Assembly (NCBI GenBank): GCA_963717255.1
Contig: CAVQVT010000006.1
Location: 124,001-188,000 of the forward strand
Source: CAIYQJ01 sp963717255
GTDB taxonomy: Bacteria > Chloroflexota > Limnocylindria > Limnocylindrales > CSP1-4
Length of the DNA: 64,000 bases
Direction: 5' to 3'
The position numbers and the translations under genes are program-made. Every line of letters begins with the position of its first letter. The stretch's first letter is position 1. Shown piece by piece: positions 17,191-24,915 of the stretch. The notes below the pieces were generated by a model that saw nothing but the letters and a program-made list of their open reading frames with translations, was not told the origin of the DNA and ran no database searches.

Positions 17191-17814
17191 ATGCCCCAGA
17201 CCACCCTCTACGCACGGACCGGCGAGGAGATCGGCACGATCGAGCTCCCGGAGGCGCTCTTCGGCGCGCCCGTGCTCGACGTCGTGATCCACCAGGCGGT
17301 CGTCGCCCAGCTCGCCGGGCGCCACCTCGGCACCCACGACACCAAGACCCGCGGCGAGGTCGCCGGCGGCGGGAGGAAGCCGTATCGCCAGAAGGGGACC
17401 GGCCGCGCCCGCCAGGGCTCCCGCACCGCCCCGCACTACCGCGGCGGCGGCGCGGTCTTCGGTCCGCACCCCCGCTCCTACGCCCAGCGGCTGCCCCGCC
17501 GGATGAAGCGGGCAGCCCTCGTCGGGGCGCTCACGGCCAAGCTCGACGACGGCGCGATCCGCGTCGTGGACGGCTTCGGCCTCGAGGGCCCGCGGACGAA
17601 GGACCTCGTCGGCGTCCTCGACGCCATCAAGGCCACGGGCCGGGTGCTCGTCGTCGCCCCCGGCGCGGACGAGGCGCTCGTGCTCTCGGCGCGCAACCTC
17701 CCGAAGGTCGTCGTGATCCGCGCGGACTCCCTGAACGTCTACGACGTCGTCAACGCGGACACCGTGCTCATCGAGCAGCCCGCGATCTCCCGGATGGAGG
17801 AGGTCTACGCATGA
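17191..17814 (+). CDS. rplD: 50S ribosomal protein L4
   Basis: L4 lines the peptide exit tunnel; in E. coli it also represses the S10 operon. The product has 207 residues. The conserved tunnel-loop segment KPYRQKGTGRARQGS is intact, with GGGAVFGPHPRSY following. The ATG is 3 nt after the rplC stop. The stop codon overlaps the start of rplW by 4 nt (ATGA), so L23 translation is coupled to L4. No S10-type regulatory leader was recognised upstream. Confidence 0.98.
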   Translation: MPQTTLYARTGEEIGTIELPEALFGAPVLDVVIHQAVVAQLAGRHLGTHDTKTRGEVAGGGRKPYRQKGTGRARQGSRTAPHYRGGGAVFGPHPRSYAQRLPRRMKRAALVGALTAKLDDGAIRVVDGFGLEGPRTKDLVGVLDAIKATGRVLVVAPGADEALVLSARNLPKVVVIRADSLNVYDVVNADTVLIEQPAISRMEEVYA

Positions 17815-18113
17815 CGCTCACGGCGCATGAGGTGATCGTCCGTCCGGTCATCAGCGAGAAGTCGATGGACGAGGCCGGACGCGGGAAGTACACCTTCCGC
17901 GTCCATGGGGACGCCAGCAAGATCCAGATCGCCGCGGCGGTCGAGGAGCTCTTCAAGGTCCGCGTCACGGCCGTGAACGTCCTCTGGACGCACCCGCACG
18001 AGAAGCGGCGCAGCACGAAGCGCGGCCGGATCTCCGGGTACACCACACCCTGGCGGAAGGCGGTCGTCACCGTCGCCCCTGGCCAGAAGATCGAGTTCTT
18101 CGAGGGGGTCTGA
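17811..18113 (+). CDS. rplW: 50S ribosomal protein L23
   Basis: L23 surrounds the exit of the peptide tunnel and docks trigger factor and the signal recognition particle. The product has 100 residues, a typical length. It shows the N-terminal VIVRPVISEKSM motif and the conserved KYTFRVHGDASKIQI, then the basic loop (HEKRRSTKRGR). The ATG overlaps the rplD stop by 4 nt and rplB follows after 2 nt. The C-terminus ends GQKIEFFEGV, as expected for the family. Confidence 0.98.
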   Translation: MTLTAHEVIVRPVISEKSMDEAGRGKYTFRVHGDASKIQIAAAVEELFKVRVTAVNVLWTHPHEKRRSTKRGRISGYTTPWRKAVVTVAPGQKIEFFEGV

Positions 18114-18115
18114 CG

Positions 18116-18943
18116 ATGCCGCTCCGAAGCTACAAGGCGACCTCCCCGGGCCGGCGGTTCATGACCCGCTCGACCTTCGAGGAGATCACCACCAAGGAGC
18201 CCTACAAGCCGCTCCTCGAGCCGATGAAGCGCGGCTCCGGTCGCAACGACCAGGGTCGCCTCTCAGTCCGACACCGCGGCGGCGGGGAGAAGCGCCACTA
18301 CCGACGCATCGACTTCAAGCGCGACAAGTTCGGGGTGCCGGCGCGCATCGCGACCGTCGAGTACGACCCGAACCGCTCCGCGCGGATCGGCCTCCTCTTC
18401 TACCGTGACGGCGAGAAGAGGTACATGCTGCTCCCGCACGGGCTGAAGGTCGGCGACGTCATCGTCGCCGGACCGGACGCCGAGGCGCGCGTCGGGAACG
18501 CGCTGCCGATCGCGAACATCCCTCTCGGCACGACGATCCACAACATCGAGCTCGTGCCCGGCCGCGGCGGCCAGATCGTCCGGTCGGCGGGCGCCTCGGC
18601 GCAGCTCCTCGCGAAGGAAGGGGACTGGGCGCAGATCCGGCTTCCCTCCGGCGAGGTTCGCCGCGTCCCCACGCGCTGCATGGCCACGATCGGCCAGGTC
18701 AGCAACATCGACCACGAGAACCAGAGCATCGGGAAGGCCGGTCGCGCCCGCCACATGGGTCAGCGTCCGGAGGTCCGTGGCGTGGTGATGAACCCGCGCG
18801 ACCACCCGCACGGCGGCGGCGAAGGCAAGAGCCCCACGGGCATGCCTCCCAAGACGCCGTGGGGCAAGCCGGCGATGGGCTATCGGACGCGGCGCAACAA
18901 GCTGTCGGGCCGGCTCATCGTCCGCTCCCGGCATCGCAAGTAA
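18116..18943 (+). CDS. rplB: 50S ribosomal protein L2
   Basis: L2 is needed for subunit association and peptidyl-transferase activity. The product has 275 residues, the standard length. It carries the RNA-binding N-terminal part (KRGSGRNDQGRLSVRHRGGG) and the highly conserved C-terminal segment with the functional histidine (MNPRDHPHGGGEGKSP). The ATG is 2 nt after rplW. rpsS follows 18 nt downstream with its own GGAGGAG site. No oddities were seen. Confidence 0.98.
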   Translation: MPLRSYKATSPGRRFMTRSTFEEITTKEPYKPLLEPMKRGSGRNDQGRLSVRHRGGGEKRHYRRIDFKRDKFGVPARIATVEYDPNRSARIGLLFYRDGEKRYMLLPHGLKVGDVIVAGPDAEARVGNALPIANIPLGTTIHNIELVPGRGGQIVRSAGASAQLLAKEGDWAQIRLPSGEVRRVPTRCMATIGQVSNIDHENQSIGKAGRARHMGQRPEVRGVVMNPRDHPHGGGEGKSPTGMPPKTPWGKPAMGYRTRRNKLSGRLIVRSRHRK

Positions 18944-18961
18944 CGCGGAGGAGAAAGAAGC

Positions 18962-19243
18962 ATGTCGCGTTCGGTCAAGAAGGGACCGTTCGTCGAGGCG
19001 CGGCTTCTCGGCCGCGTCCAGGAGATGAACAAGAGGAACGAGAAGCGGATCGTGAAGACCTGGTCTCGCGCGTCCGTGATCTTCCCCGACTTCATCGGGC
19101 ACACGGTCGCGGTCTACAACGGCCGCAAGCATGTGCCGGTCTACGTCACAGAGAACATGGTCGGCCACCGGTTCGGTGAGTTCGCTCCCACGCGCACGTT
19201 CCGCGGGCACGTGAAGAGCGACCGGTCGTCGTCCCCCAGGTAG
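18962..19243 (+). CDS. rpsS: 30S ribosomal protein S19
   Basis: S19 forms a complex with S13 in the 30S head and contacts A-site tRNA. The 93-residue product begins SRSVKKGPFVEARL, the standard start, and keeps the conserved TWSRASVIFPDFIGHT and the C-terminal FAPTRTFRGH block. A strong GGAGGAGAAAG site precedes the ATG. It lies in the invariant order rplB-rpsS-rplV. The C-terminal tail (KSDRSSSPR) is short and basic, as usual. Confidence 0.98.
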   Translation: MSRSVKKGPFVEARLLGRVQEMNKRNEKRIVKTWSRASVIFPDFIGHTVAVYNGRKHVPVYVTENMVGHRFGEFAPTRTFRGHVKSDRSSSPR

Positions 19244-19258
19244 GAGCCAGAGGTCATC

Positions 19259-19597
19259 GTGCGCGTTTCAGCGACCGCCAAGTACCTCCGCGGCTCGACC
19301 CGCAAGGTCCGACTCGTCACGCAGGCCATCAAGGGCCGGCCCGTCGAGGAGGCCGCGGCGCTCCTGCAGTTCATGCCTCAGGCCGCCGCGCGGGACGTCG
19401 CGCGCGTTCTCAAGAGCGCGACGGCGAACGCGGAGAACAACCACAACCTGTCCGCCGACGACCTGCGGGTCGTGGACGCCATCGCCAACGAAGGCCCCAC
19501 GATCAAGCGCTGGAGGCCGCGGGCACAGGGTCGGGCCTACCCGATCCACAAGCCGACGACGCACATCACGGTCGTCGTCGGCGACGGGGAGGCCTGA
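19259..19597 (+). CDS. rplV: 50S ribosomal protein L22
   Basis: L22 spans the 50S subunit; its hairpin narrows the exit tunnel and is a site of macrolide resistance. The product has 112 residues. It shows the STRKVRLVTQAIKGRPVEEA motif near the N-terminus, the LKSATANAENN segment, and the hairpin-tip region (PTIKRWRPRAQGRAYPI). The GTG start at 19259 follows a GAGG element and matches the family's N-terminus. rpsC begins 2 nt downstream. Confidence 0.97.
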   Translation: MRVSATAKYLRGSTRKVRLVTQAIKGRPVEEAAALLQFMPQAAARDVARVLKSATANAENNHNLSADDLRVVDAIANEGPTIKRWRPRAQGRAYPIHKPTTHITVVVGDGEA

Positions 19598-19599
19598 GC

Positions 19600-20274
19600 A
19601 TGGGTCACAAGGTCCATCCGTACGGCTTCCGCCTCGGCGTGAGCCGGACCTGGACGGCGAAGTGGTACGCCGACAAGGAGTACACGACGCTGCTCCAGGA
19701 AGACATCGCGATCCGCAAGCTCATCGAGAAGCGGCTGGCGAACGCCTCGGTCAGCACGGTGGAGATCGAGCGCGGCATCAACCACGTCACCGTCACGGTC
19801 CACACGGCGAAGCCGGGGATCGTCATCGGCAAGGGCGGGGCGAACGTCGAGATCCTCCGGAAGCTGATCGGCGAGACGACCAACCGGAAGGTGAAGCTCG
19901 AGATCAAGGAGATCCGCCAGCCCGAGCTCGACGCGTACCTCGTCGCGGCGAACATCGCGCAGCAGCTCGGCCGCCGCATCGCCTTCCGCAAGGCGATGAA
20001 GCAGGCCGTCCAGCGGACGATGAAGGCCGGGGCGAAGGGCGTGAAGGTCGCGGTCTCCGGCCGCCTCGGCGGGGCCGAGATGGCGCGCCGCGAGTGGGAC
20101 AAGGAAGGCCGGATCCCGCTCGGGACGCTCCGCGCGGACATCAGCTACGGCCAGGTTCACGCCCACACGACCTACGGTCGGATCGGCGTGAAGGTCTGGA
20201 TCTATCGCGGCGAGGTGCCGGCGCAGAGCCGGCCGGCGCGGCCGACGGCCCCGACGGCCGTCCAGGGGGCCTGA
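19600..20274 (+). CDS. rpsC: 30S ribosomal protein S3
   Basis: S3 sits at the mRNA entry channel and has helicase-related basic residues. The product has 224 residues. It has the N-terminal MGHKVHPYGFRLGV, a KH domain (VHTAKPGIVIGKGG with the GKGG loop) and the C-terminal domain (SGRLGGAEMARREWDKEGRIPL, then HTTYGRIGVKVWIYRGE). The ATG is 2 nt after rplV. A short Ala/Pro-rich tail follows the conserved end. rplP starts 3 nt downstream. Confidence 0.98.
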   Translation: MGHKVHPYGFRLGVSRTWTAKWYADKEYTTLLQEDIAIRKLIEKRLANASVSTVEIERGINHVTVTVHTAKPGIVIGKGGANVEILRKLIGETTNRKVKLEIKEIRQPELDAYLVAANIAQQLGRRIAFRKAMKQAVQRTMKAGAKGVKVAVSGRLGGAEMARREWDKEGRIPLGTLRADISYGQVHAHTTYGRIGVKVWIYRGEVPAQSRPARPTAPTAVQGA

Positions 20275-20277
20275 GCC

Positions 20278-20706
20278 ATGCTGATGCCGCGACGCGTCAA
20301 GCATCGCAAGGTCATGCGCGGCCGGATGTCCGGCCAGGCCAAGGGCGGGAACACCGTCGCGTTCGGCGAGTTCGGCCTGACGACGACGGAGCCCGCGTGG
20401 ATCACCAGCCGCCAGATCGAGTCCGCCCGGCGGGCGATGACCCGCTCCGTCAAGCGCGGCGGCAAGATCTGGATCCGGATCTTCCCGGACAAGCCGGTGA
20501 CGAAGAAGCCGGCCGAGACCCGCATGGGCTCCGGCAAGGGCGCCCCCGACCACTGGGTCGCGGTGGTCAAGCCCGGTCGGGTGCTCTTCGAGATGGCCGG
20601 GGTCGGCCGCGAGGAGGCGATGGAGGCGATGCGGCTGGCGAGCCACAAGCTCCCGGTCGCCACGCGGGTCATCACGAGGGAGGGGGCGGGCGATGGACAT
20701 CGATAG
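20278..20706 (+). CDS. rplP: 50S ribosomal protein L16
   Basis: L16 helps organise the A site of the peptidyl-transferase centre. The product has 142 residues and begins MLMPRRVKHRKVMRGRM, almost the consensus start. It keeps GGNTVAFGEFGL, the EPAWITSRQIE(S)ARRA segment and MGSGKGAPDHWVAVVKPGR. The 3' end overlaps the start of rpmC by 14 nt, a longer overlap than the 4-nt couplings elsewhere in the cluster. Confidence 0.98.
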   Translation: MLMPRRVKHRKVMRGRMSGQAKGGNTVAFGEFGLTTTEPAWITSRQIESARRAMTRSVKRGGKIWIRIFPDKPVTKKPAETRMGSGKGAPDHWVAVVKPGRVLFEMAGVGREEAMEAMRLASHKLPVATRVITREGAGDGHR

Positions 20707-20893
20707 GCTCCGCGCTCTCACGGACGCAGAGCTCGATCAGGCCCTCGCCGACGCCAAGCGCGATCTCTGGCAGGCACGGTTCGAGCTGACCACGCGCCAG
20801 CTGAAGGACTACAGCGTGATCATCCGCACGCGGCGGTCGATCGCGCGGATCCTCACCGTCCAGCACGAGCGCAAGCTCGGCACCACCGCGTGA
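20693..20893 (+). CDS. rpmC: 50S ribosomal protein L29
   Basis: L29 is a small two-helix protein near the tunnel exit, next to L23. The product has 66 residues. It has the expected pattern: an N-terminal helix with LRALTDAELDQALADAKRDL, the WQARFELTT segment and the C-terminal motif (IRTRRSIARILTVQHER). The ATG lies inside the last codons of rplP in another frame. Overlap with the upstream gene and the closely following rpsQ keep the three in one translational unit. Confidence 0.96.
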   Translation: MDIDRLRALTDAELDQALADAKRDLWQARFELTTRQLKDYSVIIRTRRSIARILTVQHERKLGTTA

Positions 20894-20907
20894 CGGGGAG
20901 GATCGAC

Positions 20908-21309
20908 ATGACGGGAAGGACGACGGTGCAGGCGAAGCGGAAGACGAAGGTCGGCCGCGTCGTCAGTGACCGGATGGACAAGACGATCGTCGTCTCGGTC
21001 GAGCGGCTCGCCCGCCACCCGCTGTACAAGCGGGTCATCCGGCTGACGAGCAAGTTCAAGGCCCACGACGAGGAGAACGTCGCGCGGATCGGCGACACGG
21101 TGCTCATCGAGGAGTCCCGGCCGCTGTCGGCGACCAAGCGGTGGCGCCTGGTCGAGGTGATCTCCCACGCGGGCGATGTCGACGCGTCGTCGATCGTCGC
21201 CGAGGAGGCCGCCACGTCCGAGGTGATCCACGCAGCGGCGCACCCGGGCCGCCACAAGGCCGACGAGGCCGAGAAGGCCGGGCAGGCCGGCGAGGAGGCC
21301 GGGGCGTGA
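20908..21309 (+). CDS. rpsQ: 30S ribosomal protein S17 with C-terminal extension
   Basis: S17 is a primary 16S rRNA-binding OB-fold protein. The conserved core covers about residues 8-85 (KTKVGRVVSDRMDKTIVVSVER, then HPLYKRVIRLTSKFKAHDEEN and SATKRWRLVEVI). About 45 further residues, rich in Ala, Glu and His, extend the protein to 133; the family is usually about 80-90. The ATG at 20908 was preferred over an in-frame GTG at 20890 because a GGGGAGG site lies 7 nt upstream of it. The end overlaps rplN by 4 nt (GTGA). Confidence 0.94.
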   Translation: MTGRTTVQAKRKTKVGRVVSDRMDKTIVVSVERLARHPLYKRVIRLTSKFKAHDEENVARIGDTVLIEESRPLSATKRWRLVEVISHAGDVDASSIVAEEAATSEVIHAAAHPGRHKADEAEKAGQAGEEAGA

Positions 21310-21674
21310 TCCAGCAGTACACGCGGCTCAAGGTGGCCGACAACACGGGCGCCCGCGTGATCGCGTGCATCCGGGTCATGGGTCGCTCGCGGAAGACGAC
21401 CGCGGGAGTCGGCGACGTGATCATCGCGAGCGTGAAGCAGGCGATCCCGAACGCCGCCGTGAAGAAGGGCGACGTCGTCCGCGCGGTCATCGTGCGGACG
21501 AACAAGGAGTTCGGCCGCCCGGACGGCAGCCACATCCGCTTCGACGAGAACGCGGCCGTCCTCATCAACAACCAGGGCAACCCGCGCGGCACCCGCATCT
21601 TCGGGCCGGTCGCGCGCGAGCTGCGGGACAAGAACTACATGAAGATCGTCTCGCTCGCGCCGGAGGTGCTCTGA
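21306..21674 (+). CDS. rplN: 50S ribosomal protein L14
   Basis: L14 lies at the subunit interface and contributes to bridges B5 and B8. The GTG start overlaps the rpsQ stop, giving 122 residues, the exact family length. It begins with IQQYTRLKVADNTGARVIAC in place of the common IQ(M/Q)-ETRL, keeps the VVRAVIVRT segment and the FDENAAVLINNQGNPRGTRIFGP block, and ends KIVSLAPEVL. The open frame extends further upstream into rpsQ but without L14 similarity. rplX starts just 1 nt downstream. Confidence 0.97.
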   Translation: MIQQYTRLKVADNTGARVIACIRVMGRSRKTTAGVGDVIIASVKQAIPNAAVKKGDVVRAVIVRTNKEFGRPDGSHIRFDENAAVLINNQGNPRGTRIFGPVARELRDKNYMKIVSLAPEVL

Positions 21675-21675
21675 C

Positions 21676-22062
21676 ATGAGCCGTCCGGCCAGCCCGCCGA
21701 CGAAGACCCGGGTCCTCGACATCCGCAAGGGCGACACGGTCCTTGTCCTGACGGGCAAGGACGCGTCCAAGCGCGGCACCGTCGAGCGGATCGTCCGCCC
21801 GGACCGGGTCGTGATCGAGGGCGTGAACATCGCGAAGAAGCACCAGAAGGCGCGGCCCCGGACGAACCAGGGCGACCGCGTGCCGCAGATGCAGCAGGGC
21901 GGCATCATCGACGTCGCGCAGCCGCTCCACATGAGCAACGTGATGATCGTGTGCGCCCGGTGTGACCAGCCCACGCGCGTCGCGCACGCGAAGGTGGAAG
22001 CCGGCAGGTTCGTGCGCGTCTGCCGCCGCTGCGGCGAGCCCCTGGAGGTGGCGGCGAGGTGA
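21676..22062 (+). CDS. rplX: 50S ribosomal protein L24 with Cys4 C-terminus
   Basis: L24 is an assembly initiator of the 50S subunit with a KOW motif. The product has 128 residues. The KOW segment is at about residues 13-40 (IRKGDTVLVLTGKDASKRGTV); the middle has VNIAKKHQK and GGIIDVAQPLHMSNV. The end carries two CxxC pairs (CARCDQ and CRRCGEP), which could bind zinc as in some L24 proteins. The length is above the roughly 105 residues of E. coli L24. The stop overlaps the rplE GTG by 4 nt. Confidence 0.97.
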   Translation: MSRPASPPTKTRVLDIRKGDTVLVLTGKDASKRGTVERIVRPDRVVIEGVNIAKKHQKARPRTNQGDRVPQMQQGGIIDVAQPLHMSNVMIVCARCDQPTRVAHAKVEAGRFVRVCRRCGEPLEVAAR

Positions 22063-22601
22063 GCAACCGCCTTCGGACCCGCTACCGCGAAGAGGTCGCC
22101 CCGGCGCTCGTGAAGCAGTTCGGCTACGCGAACGCGATGCAGGTGCCCCGCCTCGAGAAGATCGTCGTGAACATCGGCATGGGCGAAGCGCTCCAGAACG
22201 CGAAGGCGATGGACGCCGCCACGGGCGATCTCGCGACGATCACCGGCCAGAAGCCGATCGTCACCAAGGCCAAGCGCTCCATCGCGCAGTTCCGCCTCCG
22301 CACCGGCAACCCTGTCGGCGCGAAGGTCACCCTGCGTGGCGAGCGGATGTGGGACTTCCTCGAGCGCCTCACCGTGCTCGCGCTCCCGCGCATCCGCGAC
22401 TTCCGCGGGATCCCCGCGAAGTCGTTCGATGGGCGGGGAAACTACTCGCTCGGGCTCCGTGAGCAGCTCGCGTTCCCCGAGATCGATTACGACAAGGTCG
22501 ACCGTCTCCGCGGGCTGGAGATCAGCATCGTGACGACGGCGAAGACGGACGAGGAGTCGAAGCGCCTGCTTGAACTCCTCGGCATGCCCTTCGCCGGGTA
22601 G
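22059..22601 (+). CDS. rplE: 50S ribosomal protein L5
   Basis: L5 binds 5S rRNA in the central protuberance and contacts P-site tRNA. The 180-residue product has the normal length. It shows NRLRTRYREEVAPAL at the start, the motif RLEKIVVNIGMGEA, ITGQKPIVTKAKRSIAQFRLR and the C-terminal YDKVDRLRGLEISIVTTAKT. The GTG start overlaps the rplX stop (GTGA). No frame or length anomaly was seen. rpsZ follows after a 20-bp gap with a GGGGAGGGGAAGG site. Confidence 0.98.
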   Translation: MSNRLRTRYREEVAPALVKQFGYANAMQVPRLEKIVVNIGMGEALQNAKAMDAATGDLATITGQKPIVTKAKRSIAQFRLRTGNPVGAKVTLRGERMWDFLERLTVLALPRIRDFRGIPAKSFDGRGNYSLGLREQLAFPEIDYDKVDRLRGLEISIVTTAKTDEESKRLLELLGMPFAG

Positions 22602-22621
22602 GCGCGGGGAGGGGAAGGTCG

Positions 22622-22807
22622 ATGGCGAAGAAGTCGATGATCGCGAAGGCCAAGCGGACACCGAGTCACCCGGTCCGCGCCTACCACCGATGCCTGGTGT
22701 GCGGCCGGCCGCGGGGCTACATGCGCCGGTTCGGTCTCTGCCGGATCTGCTTCCGCGAGCGCGCCCTCATGGGCGAGCTCCCGGGCGTGACGAAGTCGAG
22801 CTGGTAG
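22622..22807 (+). CDS. rpsZ: 30S ribosomal protein S14, zinc-binding type Z
   Basis: This is the short, zinc-containing form of S14, which assembles into the 30S head next to S3 and S10. The 61-residue protein is typical of type Z. Two CxxC pairs (CLVC and CRIC) around GRPRGYMRRFGL form the zinc site. It begins AKKSMIAKAKR and ends GVTKSSW. The C-plus form suggests no zinc-free duplicate is required, though one could lie elsewhere in the genome. Order rplE-rpsZ-rpsH is standard. Confidence 0.98.
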   Translation: MAKKSMIAKAKRTPSHPVRAYHRCLVCGRPRGYMRRFGLCRICFRERALMGELPGVTKSSW

Positions 22808-22814
22808 GCGACAG

Positions 22815-23213
22815 ATGAACATCTCCGATCCGATCGCGGACATGCTCACGCGGATCCGCAACGCGTCCCGGGCCCGGCACACGGAGGTCGTGGTCCCCGC
22901 GTCGCGGACGAAGCGCGAGATCGCGCGGATCCTCGTGGACGAGGGCTTCATCGCCTCCGTCGCCGAGGAGAAGCAGGGCCCCGTCCCGATGCTCCGCATC
23001 ACACTCAAGTACGTCGACGGCAAGGCGCCGGTCGTCTCCGGGCTGAAGCGCATCAGCAAGCCGGGGCTCCGCGTGTATGCCGGCAAGACGGAGATCCCGC
23101 GCGTGCTCGGCGGGCTCGGCATCGTCATCGTGAGCACCAGTCGCGGGATCATGACCGGCCAGCAGGCGCGCCAGGCGCAGCTGGGCGGAGAGATCCTGGC
23201 GTACGTCTGGTAG
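22815..23213 (+). CDS. rpsH: 30S ribosomal protein S8
   Basis: S8 binds helix 21 of 16S rRNA and in E. coli represses the spc operon. The product has 132 residues and starts MNISDPIADMLTRIRNASRA, near consensus. It keeps the C-terminal STSRGIMTGQQARQAQLGGE segment that contains the STS motif needed for RNA binding. The ATG lies 7 nt after rpsZ and the gene ends 7 nt before rplF. The helix-21-like mRNA site at rplE was not recognised by eye. Confidence 0.98.
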   Translation: MNISDPIADMLTRIRNASRARHTEVVVPASRTKREIARILVDEGFIASVAEEKQGPVPMLRITLKYVDGKAPVVSGLKRISKPGLRVYAGKTEIPRVLGGLGIVIVSTSRGIMTGQQARQAQLGGEILAYVW

Positions 23214-23220
23214 GCGGGAC

Positions 23221-23772
23221 ATGTCGCGTATCGGCCGTCTCCCGATCACCATCCCGCCCGGTGTCGACGTGAAGCTCGACGGGACGACGATCACCGTCAC
23301 CGGGCCCAAGGGCACGCTGACGCGCACCCTCACCGACCGCATCGGCGTCGAGCGCGAGGACGGGCGGATCCTCGTCACGCGTCCCGACGAGGCGAAGACC
23401 TCGAAGGCCCTCCACGGGCTGACTCGCACCCTCGTCGCGAACATGGTCGAGGGCGTGACCAACGGGTACCGCAAGGCACTCGAGATCACCGGCGTCGGCT
23501 ACCGCGCCGCGCTCACCGGCAGGAAGCTGCAGCTGAGCCTCGGCTACAGCCATCCGATCGAGATCGACCCGCCGGACGGGATCAGCTTCGAGGTGGAGAC
23601 CCCCACGAAGCTCGCCGTCGTCGGCATCGACAAGGAGCTCGTCGGCCAGATCGCCGCCGAGGTCCGCTCCAAGCGGAAGCCCGAGCCGTACAAGGGCAAG
23701 GGCGTCCGGTATGCCGGCGAGGTCATCCGCCGCAAGGCGGGCAAGGCCGGGAAGGTCGGCGGCAAGAAGTGA
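23221..23772 (+). CDS. rplF: 50S ribosomal protein L6
   Basis: L6 binds the sarcin-ricin loop region next to the GTPase-associated centre. The product has 183 residues. It begins SRIGRLPITIPPGVDV, shows the first domain's VTGPKGTLTR motif and the second domain's KRKPEPYKGKGVRYAGEVIRRKAGKAG, which is diagnostic. A tail of Lys/Gly follows. It is followed by rplR after 31 bp; the rplR start has a GAAGGGAA-type site. Confidence 0.98.
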   Translation: MSRIGRLPITIPPGVDVKLDGTTITVTGPKGTLTRTLTDRIGVEREDGRILVTRPDEAKTSKALHGLTRTLVANMVEGVTNGYRKALEITGVGYRAALTGRKLQLSLGYSHPIEIDPPDGISFEVETPTKLAVVGIDKELVGQIAAEVRSKRKPEPYKGKGVRYAGEVIRRKAGKAGKVGGKK

Positions 23773-23803
23773 CCACCCACCACCGCATGAAGGGAACGCC
23801 ACG

Positions 23804-24166
23804 ATGACGCAGGCCGCCAGCCGGAGCGCCGCGCGGCAGAAGCGGCATGAGCGGATCCGCCTCACTCTGGCGGGGACGCCGGCTCGCCCGCGCCTCGCGG
23901 TCTTCCGCAGCCTGAACCATATCTACGCTCAGGTGATCGACGACAGCACCGGTCGGACGATCGTCGCCGCCTCGACCCTGGAGAAGGATCTCCGGGGCGG
24001 GAAGGGGACGAAGTCCGAGGAGGCCGCGGTCGTCGGGCGCCTGGTGGCCGAGCGGGCCAAGTCCGCCGGCGTCGACAAGGTCGTCTTCGATCGGGCCGGG
24101 TTCCAGTACCACGGTCGGGTCAAGTCGCTCGCCGAGGCCGCCCGCGAGGCGGGCCTCGACTTCTGA
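23804..24166 (+). CDS. rplR: 50S ribosomal protein L18
   Basis: L18 binds 5S rRNA together with L5 and L25. The ATG at 23804 gives 120 residues; the frame is open upstream inside rplF but that part is not L18-like. Key features are the basic N-terminus (SAARQKRHERIR), PRLAVFRSLNHIYAQVIDD, KSEEAAVVGRLVAERA and the end with FDRAGFQYHGRVKSLAEAAREAGLDF. It is followed by rpsE after 15 nt. Nothing unusual in length or content. Confidence 0.97.
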   Translation: MTQAASRSAARQKRHERIRLTLAGTPARPRLAVFRSLNHIYAQVIDDSTGRTIVAASTLEKDLRGGKGTKSEEAAVVGRLVAERAKSAGVDKVVFDRAGFQYHGRVKSLAEAAREAGLDF

Positions 24167-24181
24167 GCGCGAGGAGCGAAC

Positions 24182-24736
24182 GTGGCACGGATCGATCCCA
24201 CCAAGCTCGCGCTCGAGGAGCGCGTCGTCCAGATCAACCGCGTCGCCAAGGTCGTCAAGGGCGGCCGGCGGTTCAGCTTCAGCGCGGTCGTCGTCGTCGG
24301 TGACGGTGACGGCCACGTGGGCGCCGGCCTCGGCAAGGCCGCGGAGGTCCCCGAGGCGATCCGCAAGGGCGTCGAGGACGCGAAGAAGCACCTCATCCGG
24401 ATCCCGCGCGTCGGCACGACGATCCCTCACGAGGTCAGGCACGAGTACGCGGCCGCGAGGGTCATGCTCAAGCCCGCCTCGCAGGGGACCGGCGTCATCG
24501 CCGGGAGCTCCGTGCGTGCCGTCATGGAGGCCGCGGGGATCCGCGACATCCTCAGCAAGGTCCACGGGTCCACGAACCCGGTGAACGTCGTGAAGGCGAC
24601 CATCGAGGCGCTCGACTCGCTTCGCTCCGCCGAGGAGGTCGCCGCGCAGCGCGGCGTCCCCGTGCGTGCGTTCGTCCCGGGCCAGCCGACGCGAGGAGGC
24701 AGTCGATGGCCGGTAGACTTCGCGTCACGCAGGTGA
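24182..24736 (+). CDS. rpsE: 30S ribosomal protein S5
   Basis: S5 contributes to decoding accuracy and to the mRNA entry channel. The GTG at 24182 gives 184 residues. The N-terminal dsRNA-binding domain (ERVVQINRVAKVVKGGRRFSFSA) and the C-terminal domain (GTTIPHEV, then MLKPASQGTGVIAGSSVRAVMEAAGI and KVHGSTNPVNVVKA) are complete. The last residues after AAQRGVP are extra. The 3' end overlaps rpmD by 31 nt, the longest overlap in the ribosomal cluster, and reads through the rpmD start region in another frame. Confidence 0.97.
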   Translation: MARIDPTKLALEERVVQINRVAKVVKGGRRFSFSAVVVVGDGDGHVGAGLGKAAEVPEAIRKGVEDAKKHLIRIPRVGTTIPHEVRHEYAAARVMLKPASQGTGVIAGSSVRAVMEAAGIRDILSKVHGSTNPVNVVKATIEALDSLRSAEEVAAQRGVPVRAFVPGQPTRGGSRWPVDFASRR

Positions 24737-24915
24737 AGAGCACGATCAGCCACATCGCGCGCAACCGGGCCACCATCCGGGCGCTCGGTCTGGGCCGCAT
24801 CGGCCGCACCGTCGAGCTCCCCGACAACGAGGCGGTCCGCGGCATGGTCCGGCAAGTCCGCTTCCTCGTCACCGTCGAGGAGCTCCCCGAGCGCGCCGAC
24901 CAGGAGAAGGCATGA
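24706..24915 (+). CDS. rpmD: 50S ribosomal protein L30
   Basis: L30 is a small protein of the 50S subunit near the 5S rRNA region. The product has 69 residues: GRLRVTQVKSTISHIARNRATIRALGLGRIGRTVELPDNEAVRGMVRQVRFLV is spread over residues 3-55 and includes the family's K-S-x-I and LGL-R motifs. A short acidic tail follows. The ATG lies inside rpsE, with a GCGAGGAGG site 7 nt upstream, so it should initiate well despite the overlap. The stop overlaps rplO (ATGA). Confidence 0.95.
   Translation: MAGRLRVTQVKSTISHIARNRATIRALGLGRIGRTVELPDNEAVRGMVRQVRFLVTVEELPERADQEKA

Noticed and set aside
20890..20907. GTG start of rpsQ at 20890
   Set aside because: It overlaps the rpmC stop but has no ribosome-binding site; the ATG at 20908 has a good GGGGAGG site and fits the S17 start.
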